The position numbers and the translations under genes are program-made. From CAVVPY01 sp963750295 (GTDB lineage Bacteria > Actinomycetota > Actinomycetes > Mycobacteriales > Jatrophihabitantaceae), in the NCBI GenBank assembly GCA_963750295.1, contig CAVVPY010000001.1:1178001-1242000 (forward strand): a DNA stretch of 64,000 bases, read 5' to 3'. The notes beneath the pieces were generated by a model. The model had not been told where the DNA came from. It was given only the letters and a program-made list of their open reading frames with translations, and made no database searches. Below are positions 25,843 to 33,395 of the stretch, in pieces (the stretch's first letter is position 1; every line of letters starts with the position of its first letter).

Positions 25843-26346
25843 ATGAGTCTAATCGTCCGGCGGTCTCTCACATACCCTGCACCGGTGCTCGCGGTCTTCG
25901 ACATCGACGGAGTGGTCGCCGACGTGCGCCACCGCCTGCACCATCTCGACCGCGGCCGCTGGGGTTCGTTCTTCCGGCACGCCGGCGCCGACACACTGCT
26001 GCCCGAAGGCGCCCGCCTCGCCGCGACCCTGGCCGGCGAGCACGAGATCGTCTGGCTGACCGGGCGCCCCGAGTGGCTGCGCACGACGACCGAGGACTGG
26101 CTTGCGGCGCACGAGCTGCCCGGAGCAGAACTGCACATGCGTCCCGACCACGACTACCGGCCCGCCCGCATCTACAAGCTGGCCGTACTGGGCCGGCTGC
26201 GGCCGCGCGGCATCGCGGCGTTCATCGACGACGACAACGAGGTCATCGACGCCGCGGTCGCCGCGGGCTACCCAGCGGTGCTGGCGGACTGGGTGCCGAG
26301 AGCTCGGTCGCTGCGTGAGGCGCAAGACCGGTGGGGGCGCACCTGA
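25843..26346 (+). CDS. HAD-superfamily phosphatase-like protein
   Basis: About 167 residues. The N-terminal motif I is Val-Phe-Asp-Ile-Asp-Gly-Val-Val-Ala-Asp, with the nucleophile Asp and the general acid two residues later. Motif II is the Trp-Leu-Thr-Gly-Arg-Pro segment near 70, and motif IV the Phe-Ile-Asp-Asp-Asp-Asn segment near 130. This pattern matches small polynucleotide-phosphatase or acid-phosphatase-like HADs. ATG 25843 lies 6 bp from the divergent guaB1 start; GTG 25885, right before the HAD motif, is an equally reasonable start. Substrate unknown. Confidence 0.82.
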   Translation: MSLIVRRSLTYPAPVLAVFDIDGVVADVRHRLHHLDRGRWGSFFRHAGADTLLPEGARLAATLAGEHEIVWLTGRPEWLRTTTEDWLAAHELPGAELHMRPDHDYRPARIYKLAVLGRLRPRGIAAFIDDDNEVIDAAVAAGYPAVLADWVPRARSLREAQDRWGRT

Positions 26347-26593
26347 TCGCTCCCAGTTGACATCCGTGCCGCATTGATGATCACAACGAGATAACGATCT
26401 ACCGGGCACGGTCCGGATATGTCCGGATCGCGTACAAATCAGTTCGCGCGCCTCACTGGACTTTTGCCCGGCCCGGCGCACACTTGTGACGGCAGTCTCT
26501 CCGTAAGCGGTTACAGTGCCGACAGGAGGGGTACCCCACCCGAAGGATCGAGCACCCGAGCGATCCGAACTCGAGATAACCAGGACACCGACG

Positions 26594-26845
26594 ATGAACG
26601 CGATCAAGGCCACCACGAACTCGGCCCACGCTGCCTGCCCGCACCTGCCCGCCTGCCCGTCCGTGGACGCGAGCGACCGCGATGCGGCCCACGTCATATC
26701 GGCGCACCCGGAGCAAGGCTGGAGCCTGCTCTGCAACGGCATCGTCCTGTTCGAGGACTTCGGCGAGCTGCTACCCGATGGCCAGAGCTGTGGCGCCCGG
26801 CGCGCCGAGTTGCTGATGGCCTCGCCGCACCGCCGCGCGTCCTGA
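26594..26845 (+). CDS. DUF5999 family small protein
   Basis: 83 residues. The core Cys-Pro-x2-Pro-Ala-Cys-Pro, Ala-His-Pro-Glu-Gln-Gly-Trp-Ser-Leu-Leu-Cys-Asn-Gly and Phe-Glu-Asp-x-Gly-Glu-Leu-Leu-Pro-Asp-Gly is the signature of DUF5999, widespread in actinobacteria with no known function. Three Cys in conserved positions might bind metal. This copy has an extra N-terminal about 15 residues and a slightly longer C-terminus. Upstream DNA is relatively AT-rich for this genome and may hold its promoter. Confidence 0.8.
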   Translation: MNAIKATTNSAHAACPHLPACPSVDASDRDAAHVISAHPEQGWSLLCNGIVLFEDFGELLPDGQSCGARRAELLMASPHRRAS

Positions 26846-26935
26846 TCCCTGCCTACCCGCCTCAACAGCGCCCCGTCGGCAGCGCCGGCGACCGGTCCCG
26901 CATTCTCGGTCCACCGCATCGTGCTACCGTCCGTT

Positions 26936-26954
26936 ATTGAACATCGTTATCAAT
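26936..26954 (+). promoter_or_regulatory. Zur-like operator before the metal uptake operon
   Basis: ATTGAACATCGTTATCAAT is an imperfect palindrome whose outer arms ATTGA/TCAAT match exactly and whose centre resembles actinobacterial Zur boxes. It ends 30 bases before the ATG of the substrate-binding protein. Zinc-dependent repression is inferred. Confidence 0.6.
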
Positions 26955-26984
26955 ATCGGATTCAGTCCCGGTTGCAGGTGACCC

Positions 26985-27911
26985 ATGCTCCGCCGCACGT
27001 CCGCGCGACGCACCGCCGCAGTGCTCGTCCTCGCCGGTGTCGCGACCGCCCTCGCCGGCTGCGCCCCGTCCGCCACCCCGTCCGGACGGCTTGTGGTGGT
27101 CGCCTCGAGTGACGTCTACGGCAACCTGGCCCGGCAGGTCGGCGGCCGGTTCGTGGACGTCCAGTCGCTGCTCGATGATCCGAGCCAGGACCCGCACTCC
27201 TACCAGGCCACCGTGCGCGACCGCCTCGCGGTCTCGCGTGCCCGCATCGTCATCGAGAACGGTGGCGGCTACGACGACTTCATGCACTCGTTGCTGGGTT
27301 CGGCGCGCGAGGACGTCACGGTCATCGACGCCGTGCGCGTGGCCGGCGCGAGCGCCCGCGCGTACGGCGAGCCCAACGAGCACGTCTGGTACGACCTGAC
27401 GACCGTGCGGAAGATCGTCACCAGGATCGCCGACGGGCTCGCAGCGGCACAACCGCGCGACCGGGTTCAGTTCGACGCAGCGGCAGGCCGGGTGCAGCGC
27501 GCGCTGGCCGGGCTCGAACGCACGCAGGCCGGGCTGCGCGCGCGATTCGCGGGCACCGGCGTGGCGATCACCGAGCCGGTGCCCGCCTACCTGTTGGCCG
27601 GCTGCGGGCTGGTCGACCGCACGCCGGCGAAGTTCAGCGCGTCCATCGAGGCCGGCAACGGAGTCCCCGCGTCAGTCCTGCAAGCGACCCTGCGGCTGTT
27701 CGCCGGCCGGCCGAGACCAGCGGTGTCGGCCCTGGTCTACAACGCGCAGACGGGCGGGACGGAGACCTCGGCCGTGATCGCCGCGGCCCGAGCCGCAGGT
27801 GTGCCGGTCGTGCCGGTCACCGAGACCCTGCCGGCCGGGGACGACTACCAGGGCTGGATGGCGGACAACCTCGCCGCGATCGGCGTCGCATTGACCAGGA
27901 GCCAGGCATGA
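26985..27911 (+). CDS. znuA: Zinc-type ABC transporter substrate-binding lipoprotein
   Basis: 308 residues of the cluster A-I (ZnuA/TroA) family. A lipoprotein signal peptide ends in Ala-Leu-Ala-Gly-Cys (Cys26). The ligand residues appear as Asp-Pro-His-Ser-Tyr near 70, Asn-Glu-His-Val-Trp-Tyr-Asp near 128 and Thr-Glu-Pro-Val-Pro near 190. The His-rich loop of classical ZnuA is absent, so Zn versus Mn cannot be decided from this protein alone. First gene of a three-gene operon; its stop overlaps the ATPase start by 4 bp. Confidence 0.88.
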   Translation: MLRRTSARRTAAVLVLAGVATALAGCAPSATPSGRLVVVASSDVYGNLARQVGGRFVDVQSLLDDPSQDPHSYQATVRDRLAVSRARIVIENGGGYDDFMHSLLGSAREDVTVIDAVRVAGASARAYGEPNEHVWYDLTTVRKIVTRIADGLAAAQPRDRVQFDAAAGRVQRALAGLERTQAGLRARFAGTGVAITEPVPAYLLAGCGLVDRTPAKFSASIEAGNGVPASVLQATLRLFAGRPRPAVSALVYNAQTGGTETSAVIAAARAAGVPVVPVTETLPAGDDYQGWMADNLAAIGVALTRSQA

Positions 27912-28720
27912 CCGCGGCTGTCCTTCGGCTCGCGCACGCCTCGCTCGGCTATGGCGAGCGAGTGCTGTGGTCAGATCTCGATCTGGAGGTGTCGGCCGGC
28001 GAGTTCGTCGCCGTCCTGGGCGCGAACGGGTCGGGGAAGACCAGCCTGCTGCGAGCCGTCCTCGGCTTGGAGCAACTGAGCGCAGGGCGCGTGCTGGTCG
28101 GCGGCCGGCCGGCCCGACGGGGCAGTCGCCTGATCGGCTACGTCCCGCAGCAGCGCCGGATCGACCCATTGACCCCGCTGCGGGCACGGGACGTGGTCGG
28201 GCTCGGCATCGACGGTCACCGCTGGGGGGTCGGGCTGCCCAGCCGCGATCGCCGCCGACGGCTCGAGGCTGCCCTCGATGCTGTCGGTGCCTCGGGCTAC
28301 GCCAACCGGCCGGTCGGCCTGCTGTCCGGCGGCGAGCAGCAGCGGGTGCGGATCGCGCAGGCCCTCGCCACCGAGCCGCAGTTGTTGCTGTGCGACGAGC
28401 CGTTGCTCTCGCTGGATCTCAATCATCAGCGCGAGGTCACCGCGCTCGTCGACGGGTACCGGCGCACACACCCGACCGCGGTGGTGTTCGTGACACACGA
28501 GATCAACCCGATCCTGCCCTACGTCGACCGGGTCCTCTATCTCGCCGGCGGAAGGTTCACCGTCGGCACGGTCGACGAGGTAATGACGTCCGAGACACTC
28601 AGCCGGCTCTACGGGGTCGGCGTCGACGTGGTGCGCATCGGTGATCGGATCATCGTCGTCGGCGCCCCGGACGAACACGTGCACGAGCACGACCATGTCG
28701 ACGCGGCGGTCCGACTGTGA
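27908..28720 (+). CDS. znuC: Metal ABC transporter ATP-binding protein
   Basis: 270 residues. Walker A Gly-Ala-Asn-Gly-Ser-Gly-Lys-Thr-Ser near 35-43, signature Leu-Ser-Gly-Gly-Glu-Gln-Gln-Arg near 139, Walker B Leu-Leu-Leu-Cys-Asp-Glu-Pro near 158, and the switch His in Phe-Val-Thr-His-Glu. The C-terminus has a His-rich tail (His-Val-His-Glu-His-Asp-His) that could sense or buffer zinc. Both ends overlap neighbours by 4 bp, so the operon is translationally coupled. Confidence 0.9.
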   Translation: MTAAVLRLAHASLGYGERVLWSDLDLEVSAGEFVAVLGANGSGKTSLLRAVLGLEQLSAGRVLVGGRPARRGSRLIGYVPQQRRIDPLTPLRARDVVGLGIDGHRWGVGLPSRDRRRRLEAALDAVGASGYANRPVGLLSGGEQQRVRIAQALATEPQLLLCDEPLLSLDLNHQREVTALVDGYRRTHPTAVVFVTHEINPILPYVDRVLYLAGGRFTVGTVDEVMTSETLSRLYGVGVDVVRIGDRIIVVGAPDEHVHEHDHVDAAVRL

Positions 28721-29565
28721 GCGTCTGGCACGAGATCTTCAACTTCTCGGACTACGGCGCGCTGCTCGGCCTGGTGCAGAACTCGTTGATCGCCGGTGCC
28801 GTGCTCGGTGTGGTCTGCGGGCTGATCAGCACCTTCGTGATGATGCGCGACCTGCCCTTCGCCGTGCACGGGATCAGTGAACTGTCGTTCGCGGGCGCGG
28901 CAGCCGCGCTGCTCGCGGGCACCAGCGTCCTGATCGGTTCGCTGCTCGGCTCACTCGTCGCCGCCGTGCTGATCGGGGCACTAGGCGTCCGGGCCCGCGA
29001 CCGCAACTCGATCATCGGTGTGCTCATGCCGTTCGGTCTCGGACTCGGCGTGTTGTTCCTCGCGCTCTACAAGGGACGCAGCGCCAACAAGTTCGGCTCG
29101 TTGCTGGGTCAGGTCGTCGCGGTCGACACCGTCCAACTCGACTGGCTCATCGCGATCTCGGTCGTCGTCGTCGTCGCCCTGGCGGTGATGTGGCGCCCGC
29201 TCACCTTCGCCAGCACCGATCCCGAATCGGCGGCTGCGCGCGGAGTCCCGGTGCGGCTGCTCTCACCGGTGTTCATGCTGGTCCTCGGCGTGACCGTCGC
29301 CATGTCGATCCAGATCGTCGGCGCCCTGCTCGTGCTCAGCATCGTCAGCACCCCGGCCGCCGCCGCGATGCGGGTGACCGCCTCGCCGGTTCTCGTCCCC
29401 GTCCTGAGCGTGGTGTTCGCGACGGTATCGACGGTCGGCGGGATCATGCTTGCGCTCGGCGGCAGCGTTCCGGTCAGCCCGTACATCACGACGATCTCGT
29501 TCACGATCTACGTGGTGTGCCGCGGTCTCGGGGCCACGCGCCGCGCCACCGTCGCTGTTGCCTGA
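28717..29565 (+). CDS. znuB: Metal ABC transporter permease
   Basis: 282 residues, starting with GTG that overlaps the ATPase stop. About eight hydrophobic helices in the ABC-3 (ZnuB) pattern, with the conserved Phe-Ala-Val-His-Gly-Ile-Ser-Glu-Leu-Ser-Phe-Ala-Gly-Ala segment near 48 and a cytoplasmic coupling region around Ala-Ala-Ala-Arg-Gly-Val near 170. It completes the znuACB-like uptake system controlled by the Zur-like box. It converges on the acyl-CoA dehydrogenase with 9 bp between. Confidence 0.9.
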   Translation: MSVWHEIFNFSDYGALLGLVQNSLIAGAVLGVVCGLISTFVMMRDLPFAVHGISELSFAGAAAALLAGTSVLIGSLLGSLVAAVLIGALGVRARDRNSIIGVLMPFGLGLGVLFLALYKGRSANKFGSLLGQVVAVDTVQLDWLIAISVVVVVALAVMWRPLTFASTDPESAAARGVPVRLLSPVFMLVLGVTVAMSIQIVGALLVLSIVSTPAAAAMRVTASPVLVPVLSVVFATVSTVGGIMLALGGSVPVSPYITTISFTIYVVCRGLGATRRATVAVA

Positions 29566-29574
29566 GCCCCGCGA

Positions 29575-31200
29575 TCAGCCGACCGCGGCGCGCGCGAGGA
29601 TCGTCGCGGTGTCGACTCCGGTCGGCAGCGTGCCGTAGGCGACGCCCCAGTCACGGGCCAGCCGCGAGGCGACGAACGCGTCCGCGACCGCCGGGTCGCC
29701 GTGCCGCAGCAAGAGCGATCCCTGCAGCAGCAGGGCCATTCGCTCGACGATGTGCCGGGCCCGGTACTCGAGTTGGTCGAGGTCCGAGAACTCCTTGCGC
29801 AGCAGCGCGAGCGCGTCGTCGTAGCGCTCGTCCGTTCCGGTCGCGAGATCGAGCTCGGCGAAGAACGCGTCGATTGCGGCGGGTTCGCGGACCATGGCGC
29901 GCAGCGTGTCCAGCGCCGCGACGTTGCCCGAGCCCTCCCAGATCGAGACGAGCGGGGCCTCGCGGTAGAGCCGCGGAAGTCCGCTGTCTTCGACGTACCC
30001 GTTGCCGCCGAGGCACTCCAAGGACTCGGCCGCGTGGGTGGACCAACGCTTGCACAGCCAGTACTTGGTCACTGACAGTCCGACGCGACGAAACGCCGCT
30101 TCGGCGCTGTCCCCGCGGGCGGCACGGTCGACCGCACCGGCGAGCCGCAGCACGACTGACGTCGCGGCCTCGGAGTCGATCGCCAGGTCCGTCAGCACGT
30201 TCACCATGGCCGGCTGATCGAGCAGTCGCTTGCCGAACACCTGACGGTGGGTCGCATGGTGGACGGCGTGCGCCGTCCCGACCCGCATCCCGCCCGCGGC
30301 CATCAGGGCGCAGTCCAGGCGTGTCATGTTGACCATCTCGATGATGGTCCGGACGCCGCGACCCTCCTCGCCGACCAGCCAACCGGCCGCGTCCTCGTAC
30401 TCGACCTCGGACGATGCATTGGACTTGTTGCCGAGCTTGTCCTTCAACCGCTGCAGGAAGAACGCATTGCGCGTTCCGTCCGGCAGCACGCGCGGAACCA
30501 GGAAGCAGGACAGCCCGGCCGGCGTCTGCGCGAGCGTGAGGAACAGGTCCGACATCGGCGCGGACGTGAACCACTTGTGCCCGGTGAGCCGGTAGCTGCC
30601 GTCGTCGGAACGGACGGCGCGGGTCGTGTTGGCCCGGACGTCCGAGCCGCCCTGCTTCTCGGTCATCGACATGCCGGCGATGAGCCCGCTCTTGCGCAGC
30701 GGTGGCCGCAGCCCGGGATCGTAGGTGCGGTTGGTCAGCAGCGGCTCGTACACGGCGGCCAGCCCGGGTGTGGTGCGCAATGCCGGGACGACGGCGTAGG
30801 TCATCGAGATCGGGCACAGGTGCCCTGCATCCGCGACCCCCCAGGCCATCACCTTCGCCGCCCGGGCGACGTGCGCCCCTGGACGTTCGTCCGTCCACGG
30901 CGTGCCGTGCAGACCCTGCTCGACGGCTACGCGCATCAGCTCGTGGTACTGCGGCAGGTAGTCGACCTCGTCGACCCGGTTGCCGAACCGGTCGTGGGTG
31001 CGCAGCACCGGGGGGTGCTCATTGGCGAGTCGGCCCCACTCCTGCGCCTGCTCGCCGCTGGCCAGCGCCGCGAGGTGACGGACGTCCGCCTCGGCCCAGC
31101 CGGCGCCTTCGCGGTGCAGCCCCTCGACGAGTGCGGGGAACGTGGCCAGGTCGGCGGTCTGCGGCGGGACCTGGTTGGTCACCTCATGAGTGGGTCGCAT
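29575..31200 (-). CDS. AidB-like acyl-CoA dehydrogenase
   Basis: 541 residues, the size of the AidB subfamily (about 540) rather than ordinary acyl-CoA dehydrogenases (about 390). FAD-binding Met-Ser-Met-Thr-Glu-Lys-Gln-Gly-Gly-Ser-Asp-Val near 180 and the Arg-Leu-Asp residue triplet near 290 are typical. The catalytic-base position falls in Leu-Tyr-Arg-Glu-Ala-Pro near 430, as in AidB. AidB is linked to alkylation stress; the native substrate is unknown. It starts inside the end of the TetR gene (17-bp overlap) with GGGAG 6 bases before ATG 31200. Confidence 0.88.
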   Translation of the reverse strand: MRPTHEVTNQVPPQTADLATFPALVEGLHREGAGWAEADVRHLAALASGEQAQEWGRLANEHPPVLRTHDRFGNRVDEVDYLPQYHELMRVAVEQGLHGTPWTDERPGAHVARAAKVMAWGVADAGHLCPISMTYAVVPALRTTPGLAAVYEPLLTNRTYDPGLRPPLRKSGLIAGMSMTEKQGGSDVRANTTRAVRSDDGSYRLTGHKWFTSAPMSDLFLTLAQTPAGLSCFLVPRVLPDGTRNAFFLQRLKDKLGNKSNASSEVEYEDAAGWLVGEEGRGVRTIIEMVNMTRLDCALMAAGGMRVGTAHAVHHATHRQVFGKRLLDQPAMVNVLTDLAIDSEAATSVVLRLAGAVDRAARGDSAEAAFRRVGLSVTKYWLCKRWSTHAAESLECLGGNGYVEDSGLPRLYREAPLVSIWEGSGNVAALDTLRAMVREPAAIDAFFAELDLATGTDERYDDALALLRKEFSDLDQLEYRARHIVERMALLLQGSLLLRHGDPAVADAFVASRLARDWGVAYGTLPTGVDTATILARAAVG

Positions 31201-31807
31201 CGGTGTCTCCCATCGGATCTACTCCCAGCGCGCGCAGCACGAACGTCACCAGGGTGGGCACCGCGTCGGGACGCCCACGCCCGGCCAGCGGGCCGACCAG
31301 TGCCTCACCGATGGCGCCGACGACGGCCGCCGCGACGACGGTCGACTCCTGCGGCGGCATCTCGCCGGCCGCGACCGCGTCGACGATCGATTCGGCGATG
31401 ACGTCACGGAACGCGACCCGGAACTCCCGCCGCAGCACGTCGACTGCCGCATCGACCGGTTCCGCGAGCAAGGCGTAGGCCAGTCGCGGCGACTTCAGGG
31501 CGCGTCCGGCGAAGGTCTCGACGATGTTCACGGTGCGCTCGAGCGCCGTCCCGGGCGCGGTCGCCGCCGTGCGAACGGCAAGGACCTCCCTCGTCACGAC
31601 GGTGCGGAAGACCTCGGCGACCAACTCGGACTTCGCCACGAAGTGGTTGTAGACGGTGCCGGACGAGACACCGGCCCGCGTCGCGACAGCGGCGACCGTG
31701 CAGCCTGCGTAGCCCCGAGTCGCGACGATCTCGACTGCCGCCGCGAGGATGCGAGCCCGCTGGCCGTCGAGCCGGGTTTGCACCTGGGTTGTGCGCCGGT
31801 AGGCCAT
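31184..31807 (-). CDS. TetR/AcrR-family regulator
   Basis: 207 residues. The N-terminal helix-turn-helix is Ile-Leu-Ala-Ala-Ala-Val-Glu-Ile-Val-Ala-Thr-Arg-Gly followed by Thr-Arg-Ala-Gly-Val-Ser-Ser-Gly-Thr-Val-Tyr-Asn-His-Phe (about 20-60). The rest is a helical ligand-binding domain. Co-directional with the AidB-like gene and overlapping it by 17 bp, so the two form an operon likely repressed by this protein. A perfect inverted repeat sits just upstream of its start. Confidence 0.9.
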   Translation of the reverse strand: MAYRRTTQVQTRLDGQRARILAAAVEIVATRGYAGCTVAAVATRAGVSSGTVYNHFVAKSELVAEVFRTVVTREVLAVRTAATAPGTALERTVNIVETFAGRALKSPRLAYALLAEPVDAAVDVLRREFRVAFRDVIAESIVDAVAAGEMPPQESTVVAAAVVGAIGEALVGPLAGRGRPDAVPTLVTFVLRALGVDPMGDTDATHS

Positions 31808-31815
31808 CGAAGAAG

Positions 31816-31829
31816 TGAATCAGGATTCA
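31816..31829 (-). promoter_or_regulatory. Putative TetR operator
   Basis: TGAATC-AG-GATTCA, perfect 6-bp arms with a 2-base centre, 8 bases upstream of the tetR ATG. It is well placed for autorepression of the tetR-aidB-like operon and could also affect the divergent aldo/keto reductase. Confidence 0.55.
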
Positions 31830-31893
31830 TGCCTTGCCGCAATCAGAGCCGAGCCGCGCTCAGAAGTGGCGCAGCACGGCGTCGGGACGGAAG

Positions 31894-32733
31894 ATGGCGC
31901 GCGTGTCGCTACCTCGCATCCGACTGCAGTCCGGTGTCTGGTTGCCGGTCGTCGGGATGGGGACGTGGCCGATGAACAACGTCGCGACGCACCGTGCCGT
32001 GGCAAGCGGGCTGGATCTCGGACACCGCCTCGTCGACACCGCTGCCGCATTCGGGAACGAAACCGGCGTGGGCTGGGCGGTGCGCGCCTCGCACGTGCCG
32101 CGCGAGGAGATCGTGGTGGTCACCAAGCTGCGCCGCGATCGGCACCGCCGCGCGCTAGTGGGCCGCGCTCTGCGCGAGAGCATTGCCCAACTCGGCGACG
32201 GCCAGGTCGACCTGCTCATGGTGCACTGGCCCAATCCGGCCGACGGCCGGTATGTCGACGCGTGGCGCGGGCTCGTCGCCCTACGCGATGCGGGCGCGGT
32301 CGGCGCCATCGGGACGTCCAACTTCTCCCCCGCCCACCTCAGTCGCCTCATCGAGGAGACCGGTGTCGTTCCCGAGGTCAACCAGATCAAGCTCAACCCG
32401 TACCTGCCACGCGACCTCGAGCGCGCATTCCACCGCGAACACAACATCGTGACGCAGAGCTGGTCACCACTGGGCGGACCGGGAGCACCGATCCTGCACG
32501 AGTCCGTGGTCTGCGACATTGCGCAGGCACATGGTCGGACGCCTGCGCAGGTGGTGTTGCGCTGGCACATCGATCTCGGTAGCGCACCGGTGGTGAAATC
32601 GGCCGACCCGTCGCATCAGCGCGAGAACCTCGAGCTGTTCGACTTCACCCTCGAGGCCGACGAGATCGCCGCCCTCGCCGCGCTCGAGCGTGGCGCTGCG
32701 CCGGCCCTCGACAATGGCGGCGTCAGCCGCTGA
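31894..32733 (+). CDS. Aldo/keto reductase, catalytic Tyr replaced by Phe
   Basis: 279 residues, TIM-barrel AKR of the 2,5-diketo-gluconate reductase type. Asp-Thr-Ala-Ala-Ala-Phe-Gly-Asn-Glu near 42-50 corresponds to the active-site Asp and Tyr, but the Tyr position is Phe. The Lys (Val-Val-Thr-Lys-Leu near 73) and His (Met-Val-His-Trp-Pro near 110) are kept, as are the NADPH-binding Lys-Ser-Ala-Asp segment near 233 and Gly-Thr-Ser-Asn-Phe near 143. ATG 31894 is chosen; an upstream extension to 31834 is not family-like. Activity as a normal carbonyl reductase is doubtful. Confidence 0.87.
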   Translation: MARVSLPRIRLQSGVWLPVVGMGTWPMNNVATHRAVASGLDLGHRLVDTAAAFGNETGVGWAVRASHVPREEIVVVTKLRRDRHRRALVGRALRESIAQLGDGQVDLLMVHWPNPADGRYVDAWRGLVALRDAGAVGAIGTSNFSPAHLSRLIEETGVVPEVNQIKLNPYLPRDLERAFHREHNIVTQSWSPLGGPGAPILHESVVCDIAQAHGRTPAQVVLRWHIDLGSAPVVKSADPSHQRENLELFDFTLEADEIAALAALERGAAPALDNGGVSR

Positions 32734-32734
32734 G

Positions 32735-33346
32735 TCAGGAGAGCACCGCGATCCACATCGCACTCAGGTGGTCGACCACCTCGTCGCGGGACAGGCGTAA
32801 CGATCCGGACAGCACTGCACTGATCAACTCTGCCGCGCCACCCATGAGGAACAGTGCCGTGGCCCGCGCGGCTCGGTGGTCGGTGCGGGTGAGCACCCCG
32901 AGCACCGGCAGATTTGCCAGCGCCAGCTCGGCGTAGTCCATGACGATGCGCTGACGGCGGTCGACGAGTGGGCCATGGCCAGCTGCGGCGACCAGCAGTG
33001 CGGTCGCCTTGCGCGGATCCGCGGCGACCACCCCGTAGCCGGCGTCGACGAGCGCGCGGACCTGCGCGGGCAGAGCGTCCGGTGCGGTGGCGATCGCAAC
33101 GAGCGCGGCCTGGGCGACCTCGACCGCGACCGCGTCGACCACCGCGACCAACAGCTCGTCCAGGTCGGCGAAGTTCTCGTAGAAGTACCGGGTCGTGAGC
33201 CGGGCCCGTGCACAGATCGAGCGAACGCTCGCGCCGGACAGCCCGTCGTCGTGCAGCGAGTCCAGGGCCGCCTCGATCAACGCTGCGCGGCGGGCCGCGA
33301 TCCGTTGGTCCTGCCCGATCCCCCGATACGGCCGCGGCTCGCTCAC
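32735..33346 (-). CDS. TetR-family regulator divergent from a cytochrome P450
   Basis: 203 residues. HTH region Ala-Ala-Leu-Asp-Ser-Leu-His-Asp-Asp-Gly-Leu-Ser-Gly-Ala-Ser-Val-Arg-Ser-Ile-Cys (about 27-46) followed by Arg-Tyr-Phe-Tyr-Glu-Asn-Phe, the usual TetR recognition helix end. The remaining helices form the effector domain. Its start is 49 bp from the divergent P450 start, with a promoter/operator-like site between, so it probably controls the P450. Its 3' end abuts the convergent aldo/keto reductase gene. Confidence 0.88.
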   Translation of the reverse strand: MSEPRPYRGIGQDQRIAARRAALIEAALDSLHDDGLSGASVRSICARARLTTRYFYENFADLDELLVAVVDAVAVEVAQAALVAIATAPDALPAQVRALVDAGYGVVAADPRKATALLVAAAGHGPLVDRRQRIVMDYAELALANLPVLGVLTRTDHRAARATALFLMGGAAELISAVLSGSLRLSRDEVVDHLSAMWIAVLS

Positions 33347-33361
33347 CGAACATTCCCCTCA

Positions 33362-33389
33362 TTGACAACGGTCGTCATCACAATATGGT
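33362..33389 (+). promoter_or_regulatory. Promoter and operator of the cytochrome P450
   Basis: TTGACA (33362-33367), 16-base spacer, TATGGT (33384-33389) resembles a sigma-70 promoter 7 bases upstream of the P450 ATG, implying a very short leader. An imperfect palindrome TGACAAC-G-GTCGTCA (33363-33377) overlaps the -35 and suits binding of the divergent TetR. Confidence 0.5.
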
Positions 33390-33395
33390 TTTCTC

